The notes under the pieces: generated by a model | Database searches by the model: none | What the model was told of the DNA's origin: nothing | Seen by the model: only the letters and a program-made list of their open reading frames with translations | Shown: piece by piece, positions 24,002 to 37,386 of the stretch | Position numbering within the stretch: position 1 is the first letter of the stretch | Layout: each line of letters starts with the position of its first letter | Source of the DNA: Pontederia crassipes | Lineage: Eukaryota; Streptophyta; Magnoliopsida; Commelinales; Pontederiaceae | NCBI GenBank assembly: GCA_030549335.1 | Contig: CM060196.1 | Location: forward strand, 23,952,501-24,016,500 | Direction: 5' to 3' | Length of the DNA stretch: 64,000 nt | Program-made: the position numbers and the translations under genes

Positions 24002-27000
24002 CTTTAGTAACATCTTTTGCTTTGGCCTTTTCACTTTACTCAAGTTTCTCTCTCTCTCTCTCTTTCTCAAGATGCAGTGCACTTTGGTCACTTAATCGCA
24101 AATCCCTTTATTATCCTCGAGAGCTTGCATCTACTTGTAAGTTATATTTCTTTGTGCGAGCAGAAAATTCGAATAACTATTCTCTGAAAACATGATTTGT
24201 TTTTTTTTTTTCCCTGGTATCCCCACAGTAAAACTTATTCTATCTCCTTTCAAGAGAATTATATTTTCACAGTTATATACACGTTTTCATCAAATAAAAT
24301 GTTCAACTTTTGGAAAAGATTTTTTCCCCAAATACTAGTTAAAAGAACTCATTAAAGATGACTAAGCTGTTGGGTTTGGTTGAAGTGTAAAGTTCATGCA
24401 TCAAAGGTAGAGGGGCATAAACTTTTAAGATTCTGTTACATTGTGAGAGAGAGAAAGAGAGAGAGAGAGAAGGGTTAAGGCTTCTATTTTAAGATTAAGT
24501 AGCGATAGGTAATTAGGTACTACCAATTCGTACAAGTAGTTATAGATAAGACTACATAAGTAGCCACCAACTTGAAGTGATTTAGGCTGTTCTTTTAATA
24601 ATATTGGCTTCATTAACTATAAGATCATGAACCACCAAAGCATCTATATATAATTTTTCTAGAGTAGCTTAAATTTTTAATTAGCCAACATCTTATTGAA
24701 GCGTAGAATAATAAATTAGCTGATCAAATTGTTTTATGAACCTTGCACGTTTGAGCACTAAAGATCGCAGAAGACCGAGAAAAAAAAAAAGAATAATTAT
24801 TGTACGTGTCAGAGAGATGATTCCATTAATTAGGTTTTAAGGCCCCAATTCTAATTTTTATATCTTGTCCTCCAGGAGGAACATCAAGCGTCATACAAAA
24901 GCAAAATTTGTTCCCATGCTGCCAGGGAGTGACAAAATCATGTATAGCAGATATTTTAATTATGGGATATGAAATTATCATGGGCATATCTCCGACTTGT
25001 CTCATGACATTTTTTTAAATACTTCCTCGAAACTTCGGTATCCAGGATTATTATCGACTAGTCCAGAGTTAGGTAAAGAGTAGAACAATATTCTTCTGAT
25101 CAAATGGTGATTTCAAAAATTGAACTTGTAACTATTAGCTTCCGACGATTCATTGAGACGCAACCATTCTTAACCAATCAAGCTTAATTGTGCCCTGACA
25201 TTTTAGTTGCTTTGCAGGGCATCACATGTACATATCGTAAATGGAGCTACGTAGCATTCACTCCATTCTAGCGAGAGATATTATATTACAAAACAGTGCC
25301 TTTTACTTTAAGGTCATCTGAAGAATCTGAACATATTCCACAGTTAGTAAACGTGACATTCATAAATTCAGTACATCATGAGTGATATATGGCTAATTCT
25401 GATAACAAATGTACATAACTCCTCAAACAAATGTACTTTCTGAAAATCTATGACATCGACTTCTATTTCACTTTGCTTGAACCAATCACTGAATTTGAGA
25501 TCATGATATAATCAATCTACTCAGCTATTTTTGTTCCTTTATTGATTATCATGTATTGCTTCTAACATTAATCTTTAACCTGACTACGTTAGTAACTAAA
25601 TTCTTTTTTGCTTTGCCTTCTTCTTTTGTCCAATCCCAATGAGCAAGTCACCTGTGCCAAAGTTAAAGAAATGGTGCAAGAAAAGTGACCCCCATGGAAG
25701 CTGGAGCCCTTAACTGTTATCAAGACAGATGTGATCATGCAGACTGAAAACACACATACGCACACAGAGAGGGGGGAGAGAGAGAGAGAGAGAGAGAATT
25801 AGAACACAAGCTTTCTCCTCCTCCTGCATGAATTTGTTCCTTGCTTGACTTTAAAGTCTCGTGGACAGTCTCTCCCTCTTCATGCATTGGCCGTGAGGTT
25901 GTGGAATGTGGTCAGGCCATGGCCATGGGAGCATGAGGGCCGGGGAAAGCTTTTAATGCATGGCTCCGTCTCTGCGATGGCATGGTGTGACTTGTGAGTA
26001 AGAGTGTGTGCTTGTGTGCTCGCCCTGCGGCTACTGCCCTGTTGGAAGGGCCAAGAGGGGCATGCATGAATGAGTGCCTGGTGCAGAGACTGTGAAAGCG
26101 ATACCTCCACTAACTCAGATCAAAATGTGCAGAAAAGAAATGGAAGCTGTTGGTGTGGCGTGGCAACTGTCTGTCTCCCCTTGTATAATTGCTGTATCAT
26201 CATTGTTCTCATACACATACTGGTTCATGTCCTTGTCCATACAACTAATAAATGGTAAATAATCTGCACTGTTCACATTAATTACACTTCAGAATAATCT
26301 TCTTTTTTTCAAGTATGATAAATAGGTTGCCTCACAAAATTTAAATAAAAACAAATTTCTGAATTATTTCTAGTGTAAAGTTTAATCATGAGATAACTTG
26401 GATGATAATTTAGTTGGCCAGGACTGTTTGGATTCATCTGAAAAGAATCATGATGTACACTTTGTAATCAATTCCCTGTTTCTACGTTTTAACACCCGTT
26501 CATCAACATATTTTTGCTGCAATTTAGTTCTTGAACAATTCAGGAAAATATCTAAATTTAATTCTTATATTGTTCTAGTGGAGTACTCATATGAGCTAAC
26601 CCTTGAGCTCAAAGGGACGTCATTTTTTTAGACTTTTATATTTTAATTGCAAATGTATGCGTATTTGTTCTTCCTCTGTGATGTATGATACTTTCTACCA
26701 TATAAATATGGCTTGGCTGTAAAGTTTGAGGCTTCAATCGATCAATCAGGTAACTTGTGGTGCAATGATCATGGTGGTTATTCTCCTTTACCTAACTAAT
26801 CAAAGACCTTCTATTTATTTATTGCTTATTAATTATAAAGATTTCTTTGACAATTATATGTTCACAAGTTAATATTAATTAGGTAGTTGATGCGTACGCT
26901 GTTACCAAACATTTTAATTAGGTAGTTAATATTAATTAGGTAGTGTGATAAAGAAGTTGAAGTACAAACCGTGTTCCAAATCTAACTATCTACCTCACCA

Positions 27001-27935
27001 AGATTATGTGGTTATTACATGATAATGGACAAGGAGGAGGAGCTTATCTGTATTTTGAGGGAGAGAGAGAGAGAGAGAGAGAGAAGAAAAGTAAAGAAAT
27101 CAGCATTGGGTTTTGGAGAGGAAGAATAGGGAACATGTGCTTTGAGTGTGGTGAAGATGTTGAGGACTTTTGAGTTGGAACAGAATGCAGGCATCTGCAT
27201 TAGCTTTCCATGCCTGATGATTGTGGGAAAGATTAACCTCTCTCTTTCTCTCCCCTCTACTGCTTCTTGCTTTCATGTTCATTGTTAACACACAACTTTT
27301 ATGTGAACTTACCACACCCACGCAAGTTCTTTTTGAGATCTGAAATGCATGCTCCTCTCAAAGCTCAGGACTTTGCTTAAAGTTAATTTGACATGTTCAG
27401 TACTGGGACAGGGCATAAAAGTGACATATGGGCCACTCTTATAATTAAAGATGAACTCTATATATGCCATATGCTGCAATGGACACCGCACTCACAATTA
27501 GGATTAAATCAGAAACCAAGAAAAAACTTACCATGGATCAAACAGGAGGCTGATGGGATGCTGTCAAGATGCATTTTCATAATGAACAAAATATTTCTAC
27601 GTGCAATTGGAGAAAAAAAAATGGCTTTGTTGATGAAGAATTTCTTTATCTTCTAATTCCGCGTAGGGGTCCAACTTCTTCTTTTTTTTTATTTCAAATC
27701 TCAGAATTCAACATGATTACTTGAGCTTGCAAGTTTCTTCATAATAATAATAAAAAAAAAAAAACAGTTCACACAAACTTACATTGGTTTAATAAACCAA
27801 CATGTGCATGAAGATGAGACATATCATCCATGTATCCACCTATCAATTCATCCATTATTTTTCTTGGGGAATTTGTGATGCATATACACTTACATTTAAT
27901 ATCCTACTTCCTCCATGATTGTCCAACTATTTTAA

Positions 27936-27938
<3 letters not shown>
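24002..27938. other. Intergenic, no gene recognised
   Basis: AT-rich with short GA tracts (24446-24470, 25774-25797, 27060-27082). A GC-balanced stretch at 25860-26130 is unlike its surroundings but encodes nothing recognisable. No splice-supported frame was found. Confidence 0.4.

Positions 27939-27974
<36 letters not shown>
27939..27974. repeat. (AT)18 microsatellite
   Basis: Uninterrupted AT dinucleotide run of 36 bases. Confidence 0.9.
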
Positions 27975-27977
<3 letters not shown>

Positions 27978-30900
27978 TTTAAATAATATGCAACCGAAAA
28001 TTGTACCACTAATATATATCCAATGATCATTGATCGTTATATGGTTGTGATTAAATCTAACAAACTAATATTAAATTCAATAGAGGTTAAATTTCAATTA
28101 TATAATTATCATTATCTTAATTTGTTAGTTGTATATTGGTTGCATGCTAATATATTATCCCCTTGAGCTTCCTTTCATTCTCTTTTTCCAATATACTATC
28201 ATGAAAATGATATAACCCAGAAGGAAAATTAATTATTACTAAATCCATACCTCCGCTTACAAAGAAAACCATCACTAGGGATGTTTGCATTAAGACAGGA
28301 CTAATTAGATACTTGGTATAATTTTTTTGAAAAAATAATAATTAAGCATGCAAAGGCCATTTTATGTGATTTTTTTTCTCACTCTTATTTTATTTTATTT
28401 TTTATTTTGTTGTTGTTTTGAAGTAGATTTACGGGCTTGTGGGCTTTTTCTTTCATTGTGAGCTCTGGCCCAGACCAATGCAGTGCGTGGGTTCCTGGAA
28501 GGGCCTGTGTTTGTGTTTCTTGAGACCATATGGCCCTGTCCAGGTAGAGTCCTCCTTGGCCCTTTCTTTTGTGTTAATCCTAGTATGCGAATACAATTTT
28601 TTTTTAAAAAAAAAGACAAAATGTTAAAAGAAATATTTTCACGTAAAAGCAACTTTAACTGATTGAAGTAACAATTTTTGTGTTGATTTTTTTAAGAATA
28701 TAAATATAAGAAATTCTTAGCTATTTTTTTTTAGAAATAAATGGCGACGCAGGGTCAAGAACAGATGACCCCATTTTGCTCTTATTTTATTATTCGAGTA
28801 AGAACATTCGAATTCTTGAGTCTCCTTAAAATATTTTTTATTTAGTTTTTATCTCTTAATGTCATGATGACGCATGAGGCCCACAACATAAAAAAAAAAA
28901 CTATTTTAATGAAAAATTAGAACGAGTTTATTCTCGTTTTGTTTCCTATCAAACAACCCTTATATATCAATTAGATTGAAGTCGTGATAAATAGCTCATC
29001 TTTACTTAAATTGAAAATCATGAATACACGTATTATTTCATTGGACGTTACACCCATAATAAATCGGAAATGACACGCTAGGGTCGTTTGTTTGCGGAAT
29101 TGAGGCGGACTGTGCCCTTATTTCATCCGATTTCGTCAAATATCGTTTCGAAATTTAATTTCAGAGCGGGAACAAATGTAAAGGAACCGGATCATGTGAC
29201 CCCGTTCCACCCACATCATTTTTTTTTGTCTTTTGCATTTGACATGATGGTTTTTTTAATTCATTTTCTTTTTTTCTTTTTCTTTTCTCTCACACTATAT
29301 CTTTTATAAAATAAATTATTTAACAAATATAAAATAATTTTAATAAAGGATTAATATAATATTACTTATTACTTATTACTTCATTAAAAAATTTAATATT
29401 TCATTAAATATAATTAGTTTAAAAATGATTTTTATATTTAAATAATATATTTTTTAACAAAATTTTCCCATAAAAAATTTTATTTTAATTAATAATAAAA
29501 TTATACTTCATAATAATTATTATTTTTAATTCAAAACCCACAATAAAATTCATCCATCACATTTATTTTTTACTATCACATTATTCTTCATCATCAAATT
29601 TCATTCCAACCAAACATAATCCGAAGTAATGTATCAATTCAATTATGCATTGAGAATTTAAGAGGACCGTGCTTCCATTTTCAAACGAGCCCATATATTA
29701 TTAATCTTAGTGACAGTGATATGAGTTTGTATTCGGTCAACTGAAAAAAAAAACACAATATAATATCATAACAGAGTCCATAAAATTTCATATTCTTAAT
29801 TGCTTAAAATTTGACAATCTTTTTCTGTGCATACCTTTTTTTTCTTGGGTAAGAACTATATACGTACATAACTATGTAAAATATATAAAGAGGCATAATA
29901 AACCTTCTAAATGATCACCAAATTAGGGCTTGTGCTGACTTTGGGTCCCTTTCAGAATCGATGCCCGCCCATATGCACAAGGTCATAAAGAGAGCAACGC
30001 CTACATCTTCCCTTCTAGCTGTAAAGTTATGATGCTGTTAAGTAATAAGAAAAAAAAGCCATGAAGAACTATCTTCCTTTAAAGGACCATAAAAAGGTGC
30101 CGGAAAATAATTAAAATTAGTTTGTGCAATTGGTTAATAAGACTGTGTATTAAATGGTTCACTTATGTTAGTAGTCCCATAATCGATCCTTAAGAAATGT
30201 ATATTAATCAGGTGTTAATCATTTTAAACATCGAAAATCTGTCGTACATTTCAGGACGCAAAAGAAAAAAAGCGTGCCGAGAAAATATGCAATAATTAAA
30301 CTCGAAAGTCCTATTCATTCTTGAACATGTGCATTGTGGCAATCATACTATAATTTAAACGGCAACATATTAATTTTTTTTAAAAAAAAAAAGAAGTTGC
30401 AATAAATGTGTAAAATTAATCACATCAAATTAAAGGTTTAACTTATAATAATAATAAAAATTTGGATGGTGCTTTTGAGGCATTTGCTGCATATGGGCTG
30501 GCAGGAGAAGCCCCACCAGTATTTGTCACAGAGCACTAACTCCACCAGGACAAGTATCATGCAGCTCTCTGTCCTTCCATTTGCTGGCCCATTTTCTGCC
30601 AATTTGCATGCCAAACCAAGATATATAGCTAGACAATAAGATGATGATAAAACAATATATAATATGAATCATATATTAAAATTATTTATAATAAATACAT
30701 GTCAAATAGGGTATAAAATGGTAATGTCATTTTACCTAAGATTTAAAGAAATAGTTATAGGGGTCGTAAAGTAATTGATCTACATTGGCTGCATGATTCG
30801 AATAGTTGTGACATTTTACCGGTGTTTCTTTTTCAATCGACCCATTGGTGTATATTATTAGCATTCGACTAATTTGAGGTTGGAGCGAAAGTGATGTGAA

Positions 30901-30989
30901 TATGATGATTTTAAAAATCAAACTTGAAGCTATTAGCATTGTAAAAATAATAATAAAATAAAATTATATTAAAGTTAATTTAGATGATG
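27975..30989. other. Intergenic, AT-rich, possible degraded MITE
   Basis: No coding content. A stretch at about 29081-29623 begins GGGTCGTTTGTTTGCGG and ends CCAACCAAACATAATCC, resembling the inverted ends of a Tourist/PIF-type MITE, but the match is weak. A GC-balanced island at 30485-30605 has imperfect inverted symmetry. Confidence 0.35.
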
Positions 30990-33540
30990 AAATCAGAATT
31001 GTGTTGGGAAATTAAATTAAAGGAAGAGTCCCAATGAAAAGTTATAACCAATATTATCTTTTGACTCTTACCTATATAAACTTTTCTCTCAACTGAAATC
31101 TCCTTTAACCCTAGTCGTCGTGCCTATCCTCTTTCTCCCCTCCACTTGCACGAATTTCTAGGAAACTAAGAACTCAAACACATTGCTGACCATCGGAGAC
31201 CACACTGAAATCTCATCGAAAAATAGGAAATCAACCAAGGTGATGCAACAGTCATGCTAGAATTTTTTTAGTACTTTTAAAATTGTTTTCTTTGACTTTT
31301 TCCTCGATTTTCCCCATCCGATCTGACGAACAGAGATAAGGCACTAAGAACGATATGTGATCAAAGTCGGAGAACTTTTGGGGATGGCTAGCGCGAGAAA
31401 CGAATCTAAGAAAAGAGGACCGAATAATAGAGAATTCACATAGAGATAGGTGGATCCTTGGATCAACCTTTTGATCAATTTTAATGATAAATCTATATAT
31501 TGTTAGGGTACAATTAGAGCCATAGCATTGTCTCATATCATCCAAGATTCGTCACATATGATTACTTTGGTCTTAAGAAGTTTATTCCGACGAAACTACA
31601 TCAAAATTCGAGTAATCAGCGCCACCGATTTCGTCGGAATCCTAGAATTTGGCCCATGTTTAGATAACTCAGTCCGAGTATGTGCATCATCTGGAAAGAT
31701 AAGTATAAAACCCGACCCGGATTCCACGCCGCCCGGCCCACGTTCAATGTTGTCGCACGCGCAGTTGTCAAAACCCAGTTCGGATTCCAATGAACTCGAT
31801 CCCGGCTCCATGAAGCGGTAGTAGACAAAGACAACCCAAGCCGAGCTCCGAGCTCTGGTCACACTCGGCTCGACCCGTGTTGGCCAAAACACCTGCGTCA
31901 TTGAACCCGGCCCGGGTTTGACCCAACCTGGCCCATGTTCTACTAAAGTCATGTTATGTTTATAGTTTTAATTGATTATTGCTTGATTATTGATTCATGA
32001 ATTATGATATATTTTGGTACATTGACATCCTGACAGAGTGTATTATATTGTGATTTGTTGTTGTGATCCATGATTTGATAATCATCTAATTCTATCGAAG
32101 ACATAGCTTATATTGATATCATCATTTGATCATTATATTGTTGATTATTTTTAATTGGTCATCGATATGACCCTACTGATATCATGATCTAGAGTATTGT
32201 CATGGTAGAAAATAATTAATCATATTTTATTATTAATTACTAATTTATGGATCATGATTTGAAAATTCATTGTTACCCTACATTGTCATTACAAATTTAT
32301 GTTCATCTGATCTCATTGTCTCATTGCATAGATTGAATTTTTAACCTATTTTTTATTCCAGTGATTTCATGATTCTTTTATTTTAATTATCATCATTACA
32401 TTGTCATGTTTAAGTTCCAATCCGAATGAAGATGAAAATTTAATTAATTAAAGATAAAAGTTTGGGTGCTCATGTTACGAATTGACAGGAATTTATGGTA
32501 TTGCATTACAGTTAGTGTTGGAGCATAATTTGGCCCCATTGCACGACTTCTCCCCATCGTGTGATGAAAGAGGATACCCTCCCCTTTAAAGAGGATAATC
32601 ATCGTGATGTACACAATCACTGACCACTCATGAAGTACATGTCACCTCATTGCAACGAACACGTTAATCAGTGACATTGCATAAAAATATTAGAGATAAA
32701 TAAGTTGATTACAACTTCCAGCCATAGCATTGAAAATACATTTAGAGCATAGTACAATGTATTATTCAAAGCATGACATATGACATTGAAATGCAAAGTA
32801 ATCTAGAGCATTGAACTGATTCATTTAATTGATCGGAATCCCTATCTTATATTATGATTTTCTTCACCTAATGATTTATTGTATTGTTCCTACTCAACTT
32901 TATTCCATCTATAGACATCATATTGATACTTATCCATCGACAATCAGAGTATTGATTTCTTCCATTGGATCTTAGTAGTGTTTATCATGAATTATGATGT
33001 TACACATAGACATTGAATTGGTGAACTTACTATAACATTGCATCATACCAAATGTTGCCTTGGTTCACTCAGAGCATATCATTGATTCTCCTATTGTTCT
33101 TATTTAATGCATAATATTATTTTATTTCACTTATACTATTGATCATTCATTTGATTATGCTCAGAGTATAGCATTGATATGTTCCATTGATATGTTCCAT
33201 TCTTAGCTAAGCATGATCTTGACTTCTTTTCATTGATTATTCTAGTGATAATTATCATAATGTTTACACTAACTACATGCTTCTTTATTATTACTATTTA
33301 TCCATTGGTTTATTATTCACCTATTAGGCTACGAAGCTCGTGGGTCATTGTTTTCCTGCATTGATGTTGCAGGCAATCAGAGCAATGAAGGATGAGCTCA
33401 AGCGACTGATGACGTTCGAAATGGTGATGTGCACATGAAGTAGTCTTAGGACATTATCTTCATCTTTTTTACTTTAGACTTTTGCTTTAGTAGTTATCGA
33501 CATTATAATTCACATTAGCAGTATATGCTTAACATATTTT
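30990..33540. mobile_element. Possible non-coding LTR-retroelement fossil (LTR-like)
   Basis: A TATATAAAC promoter-like site near 31073 precedes a leader-like stretch with AACCCTAGTCG, and the region ends in non-coding sequence resembling monocot LTR and untranslated regions. No gag or pol frame is visible. It looks old and broken, perhaps a solo LTR. Boundaries are guesses and the call is tentative. Confidence 0.25.
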
Positions 33541-35505
33541 TTGTTGAAATATCACTTTTGTCCTTGTACTCCTAAAAGAAGTTCAAAATCAGATTGTGTA
33601 ATGTTAGAATAATTATAGATAAAGATAAAAAAGTTTGCACTGTTGAGAGGTTCATTCGTGAAGCAATAAATGTGGATGCAATTTATGATTACTCTAAGTG
33701 TGCATATTCTGATTTTAAGCTTTGGCATGGCTTGTTAAGATATTCATGAAAATATAAGATGGAATAAATAATAAGAATGAACATAATTGCCTAGTGAACA
33801 TATTGCCTAATGAACATATAATTTGGCAAAATATGCTTCGAAAGCAATAAGGTCAAATAAGTTGTTAATATTTGTGAATTCTTATATTTCTGACTCTTGT
33901 CTAGAGATGGAGAATCATGCTGGCCAGGCCGGGTTCGGGCCGGTCAAACCCTGCTCTGGGCTAGGCTGTGCCGGCGCGGCCCGATTTTAAATCGGGTCTG
34001 GCCGTGCCGAAATGGTTTTAGGCTAGCCCGGCTTGGCTCGAGTGGGCCGTCCGGGTTGGGTCGTGTCGGGCCAGGCGCCCTTTTTATTTTTATTTTTTTG
34101 CATTTTTTGGTCAAAATCCGAAAGAAAATATGTCAAAATAAATAATGTAAGATGTAAGAATTGAACTCATGACCTCTGTAGTTGTAGAAATCACTAATTC
34201 AAAGTAGAAGATGTGATGATGGACCACATTAAATTGATTAAAGATGGTGAGATTTACTTTTTAATTATAAGTTTATATTAATATACCTGATTAAAAATTT
34301 TCAAAATTTTGGAGGGACCGGGCCCAACATGGGTCCAGCTTGCTCTTTTACCCTCTTCTTTTGCTTAATCCAAATTTAGTTTAGTATAATTATATATTAA
34401 TATATATGTTTAACAAAAATTAAAAGTGGTTGTATTGGTTATCCTTCTTTATAAATTGTAGGAGGTCGAGGGATTGAAACTAGTCACATTCTTTTTTCAC
34501 TCATAATAATAATATATAAAAATAAAAAATCGTGTCACAATGGGTCGAATAAAAATACAAGTTTTTGAAACATCCAAGAGATATAAGATGGAAGTGAAAA
34601 AAATTAGGGCCAATTACGACAATGAGGGGGTACACATTTAAGAAAATAAGGTTATTGTATGCAAGCAGACATTAAGCTATAATGTCATATACCTCACAAT
34701 AAAATTACATGGTAAAAAGAAAGAACAAGATATTGATTAATACAATATGGTGTATATTGTCCTACATGGATCTCCTTAAGAGATTTTGAGGAGAGAAAGT
34801 ATTGACTGCAAAGACAAAATAAAATCCCATCAAGTTAGCAAAATACATGTCGGAGTTATGAAATGGCAAGAAGTTTGATTTATGTCATCTCTAAAATTGA
34901 TAACATAAATGGCATGTCCTAGTTTCTAATTTGTTTAGGACAACCTTAATCTTAGGATGTTCACATGAGTGTTTATAGAATACTGCCTAACATTTCAAAA
35001 TATATAGATTGTTCCAGATGGGAAATGAGTTAATTAAGAGCTGAGACAAGACATTCATTGAAAATTAAAAAGAAATGAATGAAAAAATCAATGAGCATTT
35101 AATTATCTTTGGAGATAATTTTAATTATGAAGTAGTAACGGTAGGAAAAGAATCTAAACAAACTGCATATCATTTAGAAAAAGTGGGTGGATTCATACGA
35201 TACATGAGCATAACTTGCAATAAGAGACGAAAAGAACATGAATCACACATTTTGATAATGATGTTCTATACGAGTGTGAAACTTTGCATTGTTCTTTGGA
35301 TGTAAATATAAAGGATTATACATATCATGTTTCATATAACGAAACAATAACTTTGGTTGAGTTGAAATTATGGATGGCCATCATGAGAAATAAAATAGAC
35401 TCTATAGTCATAAAAAAATTGAAAATTATTCAATTTAAGAGAAGGTAACAATGCATGGACTACAAATGAGTATTGAAAAAGTATCTATTAATAAGTAAAA
35501 AATAA
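33541..35505. other. Intergenic; GC-rich hAT-end-like block at 33902-34085
   Basis: A GC-rich block starting TAGAGATGG, rich in GGCCGGG, CGGGTC and GGGCC motifs, resembles the subterminal block of a hAT element, but no partner end was found. The rest is AT-rich. The plus frame at 35075-35305 (76 aa) has no recognised family. Confidence 0.35.
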
Positions 35506-36910
35506 CACTATAAGAAAAATACAAATTACCGTCCGTAATTTGCCAAAAATCGTTAGAAATTATGGTTTTCAACGGAACCGATTCGACGAAAAAATGTCGT
35601 CACAAATCGTTTTGCGACGATAGAAAAAAAACTCGTCGATAATTTCGATGGTTGTGACCGTCTTTCGACGGTCGCAACCGTCAAAAGTTTCGATGGTCGT
35701 CATGACCGCCAAAACTTTCTGCGGTCGCAACCGTCGCAAAGAATTTTTATAATATAAAAAAATTAGCCCGCCGCCAGAGATCGAATCCGGCAGACAGCGG
35801 CCCGAACCGGCCGCCAGCGGCCAAATCCGGCCGACTGGTGGCCGATCTGCCCCCCGCGGTCATATTCAACTGCCAGGCGGCCGATTTGGCCGCCGAAGGC
35901 CAGATCGGACTGCGAGGCGGCCGATCCAGGATCGGCCGCCCGGCGGCGGATTTGGCCCCCATGGCTAAATTCAGACTGGAGAGAGAGAGGGGAGAGAGGG
36001 TCATCGGCGGGTCGCCGTCCAGGAGAGAGAGCATCGCTGACGGGAGAGCGTCGTCCGGGAGAAAGAGCATCGCCGGCAACCGCCGTCCAGGAGAGAGAGC
36101 ATCGCTGACGGGAGAGCGTCGTCCGGGAGAAAGAGCATCGCCGGCAAAATAGGAGAGGGAGAGAGAGGAGAGAGGGGGAAAGAAATAGAGTGGAGAGAGG
36201 GAAAATAAGATATATATAGGGGGTGAAAGATGGGAAAGCAGGAAAACGAAAAAAACAGCGGGAGAGTGATTTTTAATTACCGACGGCTATGACCGTCGAA
36301 ACTTTAGTAAATATTAACCGTCGAAACTTTAGCAAATATTAATAATATATATTATTATGATATATATGAATATGATATTTAATTTTTTTAAAGATACCGG
36401 CGGTCGAAACCGTCGAAAATTATTTAATTATAATATATAATACTACTTACATATATATAATATTTATTTTTTATTTTACGGACGATCCAAACCGTCAAAA
36501 ATTTTGATGGTTTGATCTGTCGCTAATTATATTAATAAAAAACTTTTTATATTATATTATTTTTCATTTACTGATGGTTACCGTCGAAAATGTGATGATT
36601 TGAATTATCGCTAATTGTATTAATAAAATACTCTTTATATTATATTATTTTTTATTTACCACCGTTGGAAATTGCAACGATTTGAACTGTCGCTAATGAT
36701 ATTAATAAAATACTCCTTATATTATATCCGTCGCAAGTTCTGACGGTCCTGACCGTCAAAAAATAAAATAATAATATAATAAATTATATTATTTATTATT
36801 TTTATTTTCGACGATTGTAACTGTCGAAAATTCCATCGGATAGCGTTTCGTCGCAAATTGCGACGGATTTCTTTTCGCTGGAAACGACCTGTCGAAAAAT
36901 CCTCAATGAT
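35506..36910. mobile_element. Non-autonomous CACTA element, right terminus degraded
   Basis: It begins CACTATAAGAAAAATAC, a good CACTA left end. Both flanks of a GC-rich middle are filled with GACGGTC, GACCGTC and CGTCGAAA motifs in both orientations (35570-35745 and 36280-36900), as in En/Spm subterminal zones. The middle (35762-36160) is GC-rich and includes a 34-bp tandem repeat. No matching TTCTTATAGTG right end is present, so the end near 36910 is set by the last motif. No transposase coding sequence. Confidence 0.6.
36013..36147. repeat. Tandem repeat, 68-bp unit (two 34-bp halves), two copies
   Basis: CGCCGTCCAGGAGAGAGAGC recurs exactly 68 bases apart (36013 and 36081). Each unit is itself two similar halves, one with GTCCAGGAGAG and one with GTCCGGGAGAA. 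The copies are nearly identical, so the expansion is recent relative to the element. Confidence 0.8.
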
Positions 36911-37040
36911 GACATATCTGTTCAATTTAATTTGTCATTCGATCATATTCGGTTAAAGAATTGAAGCGTCTTTTATTCCTTACATATGGCCTTTTAATAA
37001 AAAAAATTGGTTTCCATTCTTTTTTGTCAGATGACATTCA
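36911..37040. other. Short AT-rich spacer
   Basis: No features seen. Confidence 0.4.
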
Positions 37041-37383
37041 GGGTGTATTTGGTTCATTCTATCTTTTTTACATTCCTAGGCATCTTGATAGGAACGATGG
37101 ATTCTAATGTTTGGTTGTATATGTAAATAGGAATGTGACATTCCAGCTGGAATGATATTTCTATGAAATGCTGAAATTCCATTACCACCATAAATGATGT
37201 TTTTCTCACATTCCAATGACTTGGGAGAAAGAGAAAGAGAAAGAGAGGAGGGGAATGTGATTCCTTTATTAAACTAAAATAAATATGAAAGTTCAACTTT
37301 ACTTAGAATGTGATTTCTTAAATTGCATTCCTTGACATCTTTATATTCCAAATAATATTAGATATCTTCAACTAAACGCACCC
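37041..37383. mobile_element. Tourist/PIF-Harbinger-like MITE, 343 bp
   Basis: Left end GGGTGTATTTGGTT and right end AACTAAACGCACCC are inverted repeats. Both sides are flanked by TCA, a 3-bp target duplication of the TNA type used by PIF/Harbinger elements. Non-coding. Confidence 0.65.
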
Positions 37384-37386
37384 TCA

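Noticed and set aside
26040-26075. Resemblance to miR528 (TGGAAGGG and GGGGCATGCA words)
   Set aside because: The words are separated by extra bases and no matching star arm is present.
30485-30605. Possible microRNA precursor
   Set aside because: ATGGGCTGGC and GCTGGCCCAT give only partial pairing, and no known plant miRNA sequence was recognised.
35075-35305. Plus-strand frame of 76 aa
   Set aside because: It has ordinary amino-acid content but no recognised family and lies in transposon-rich DNA. It could be a remnant of an element, which I cannot show.
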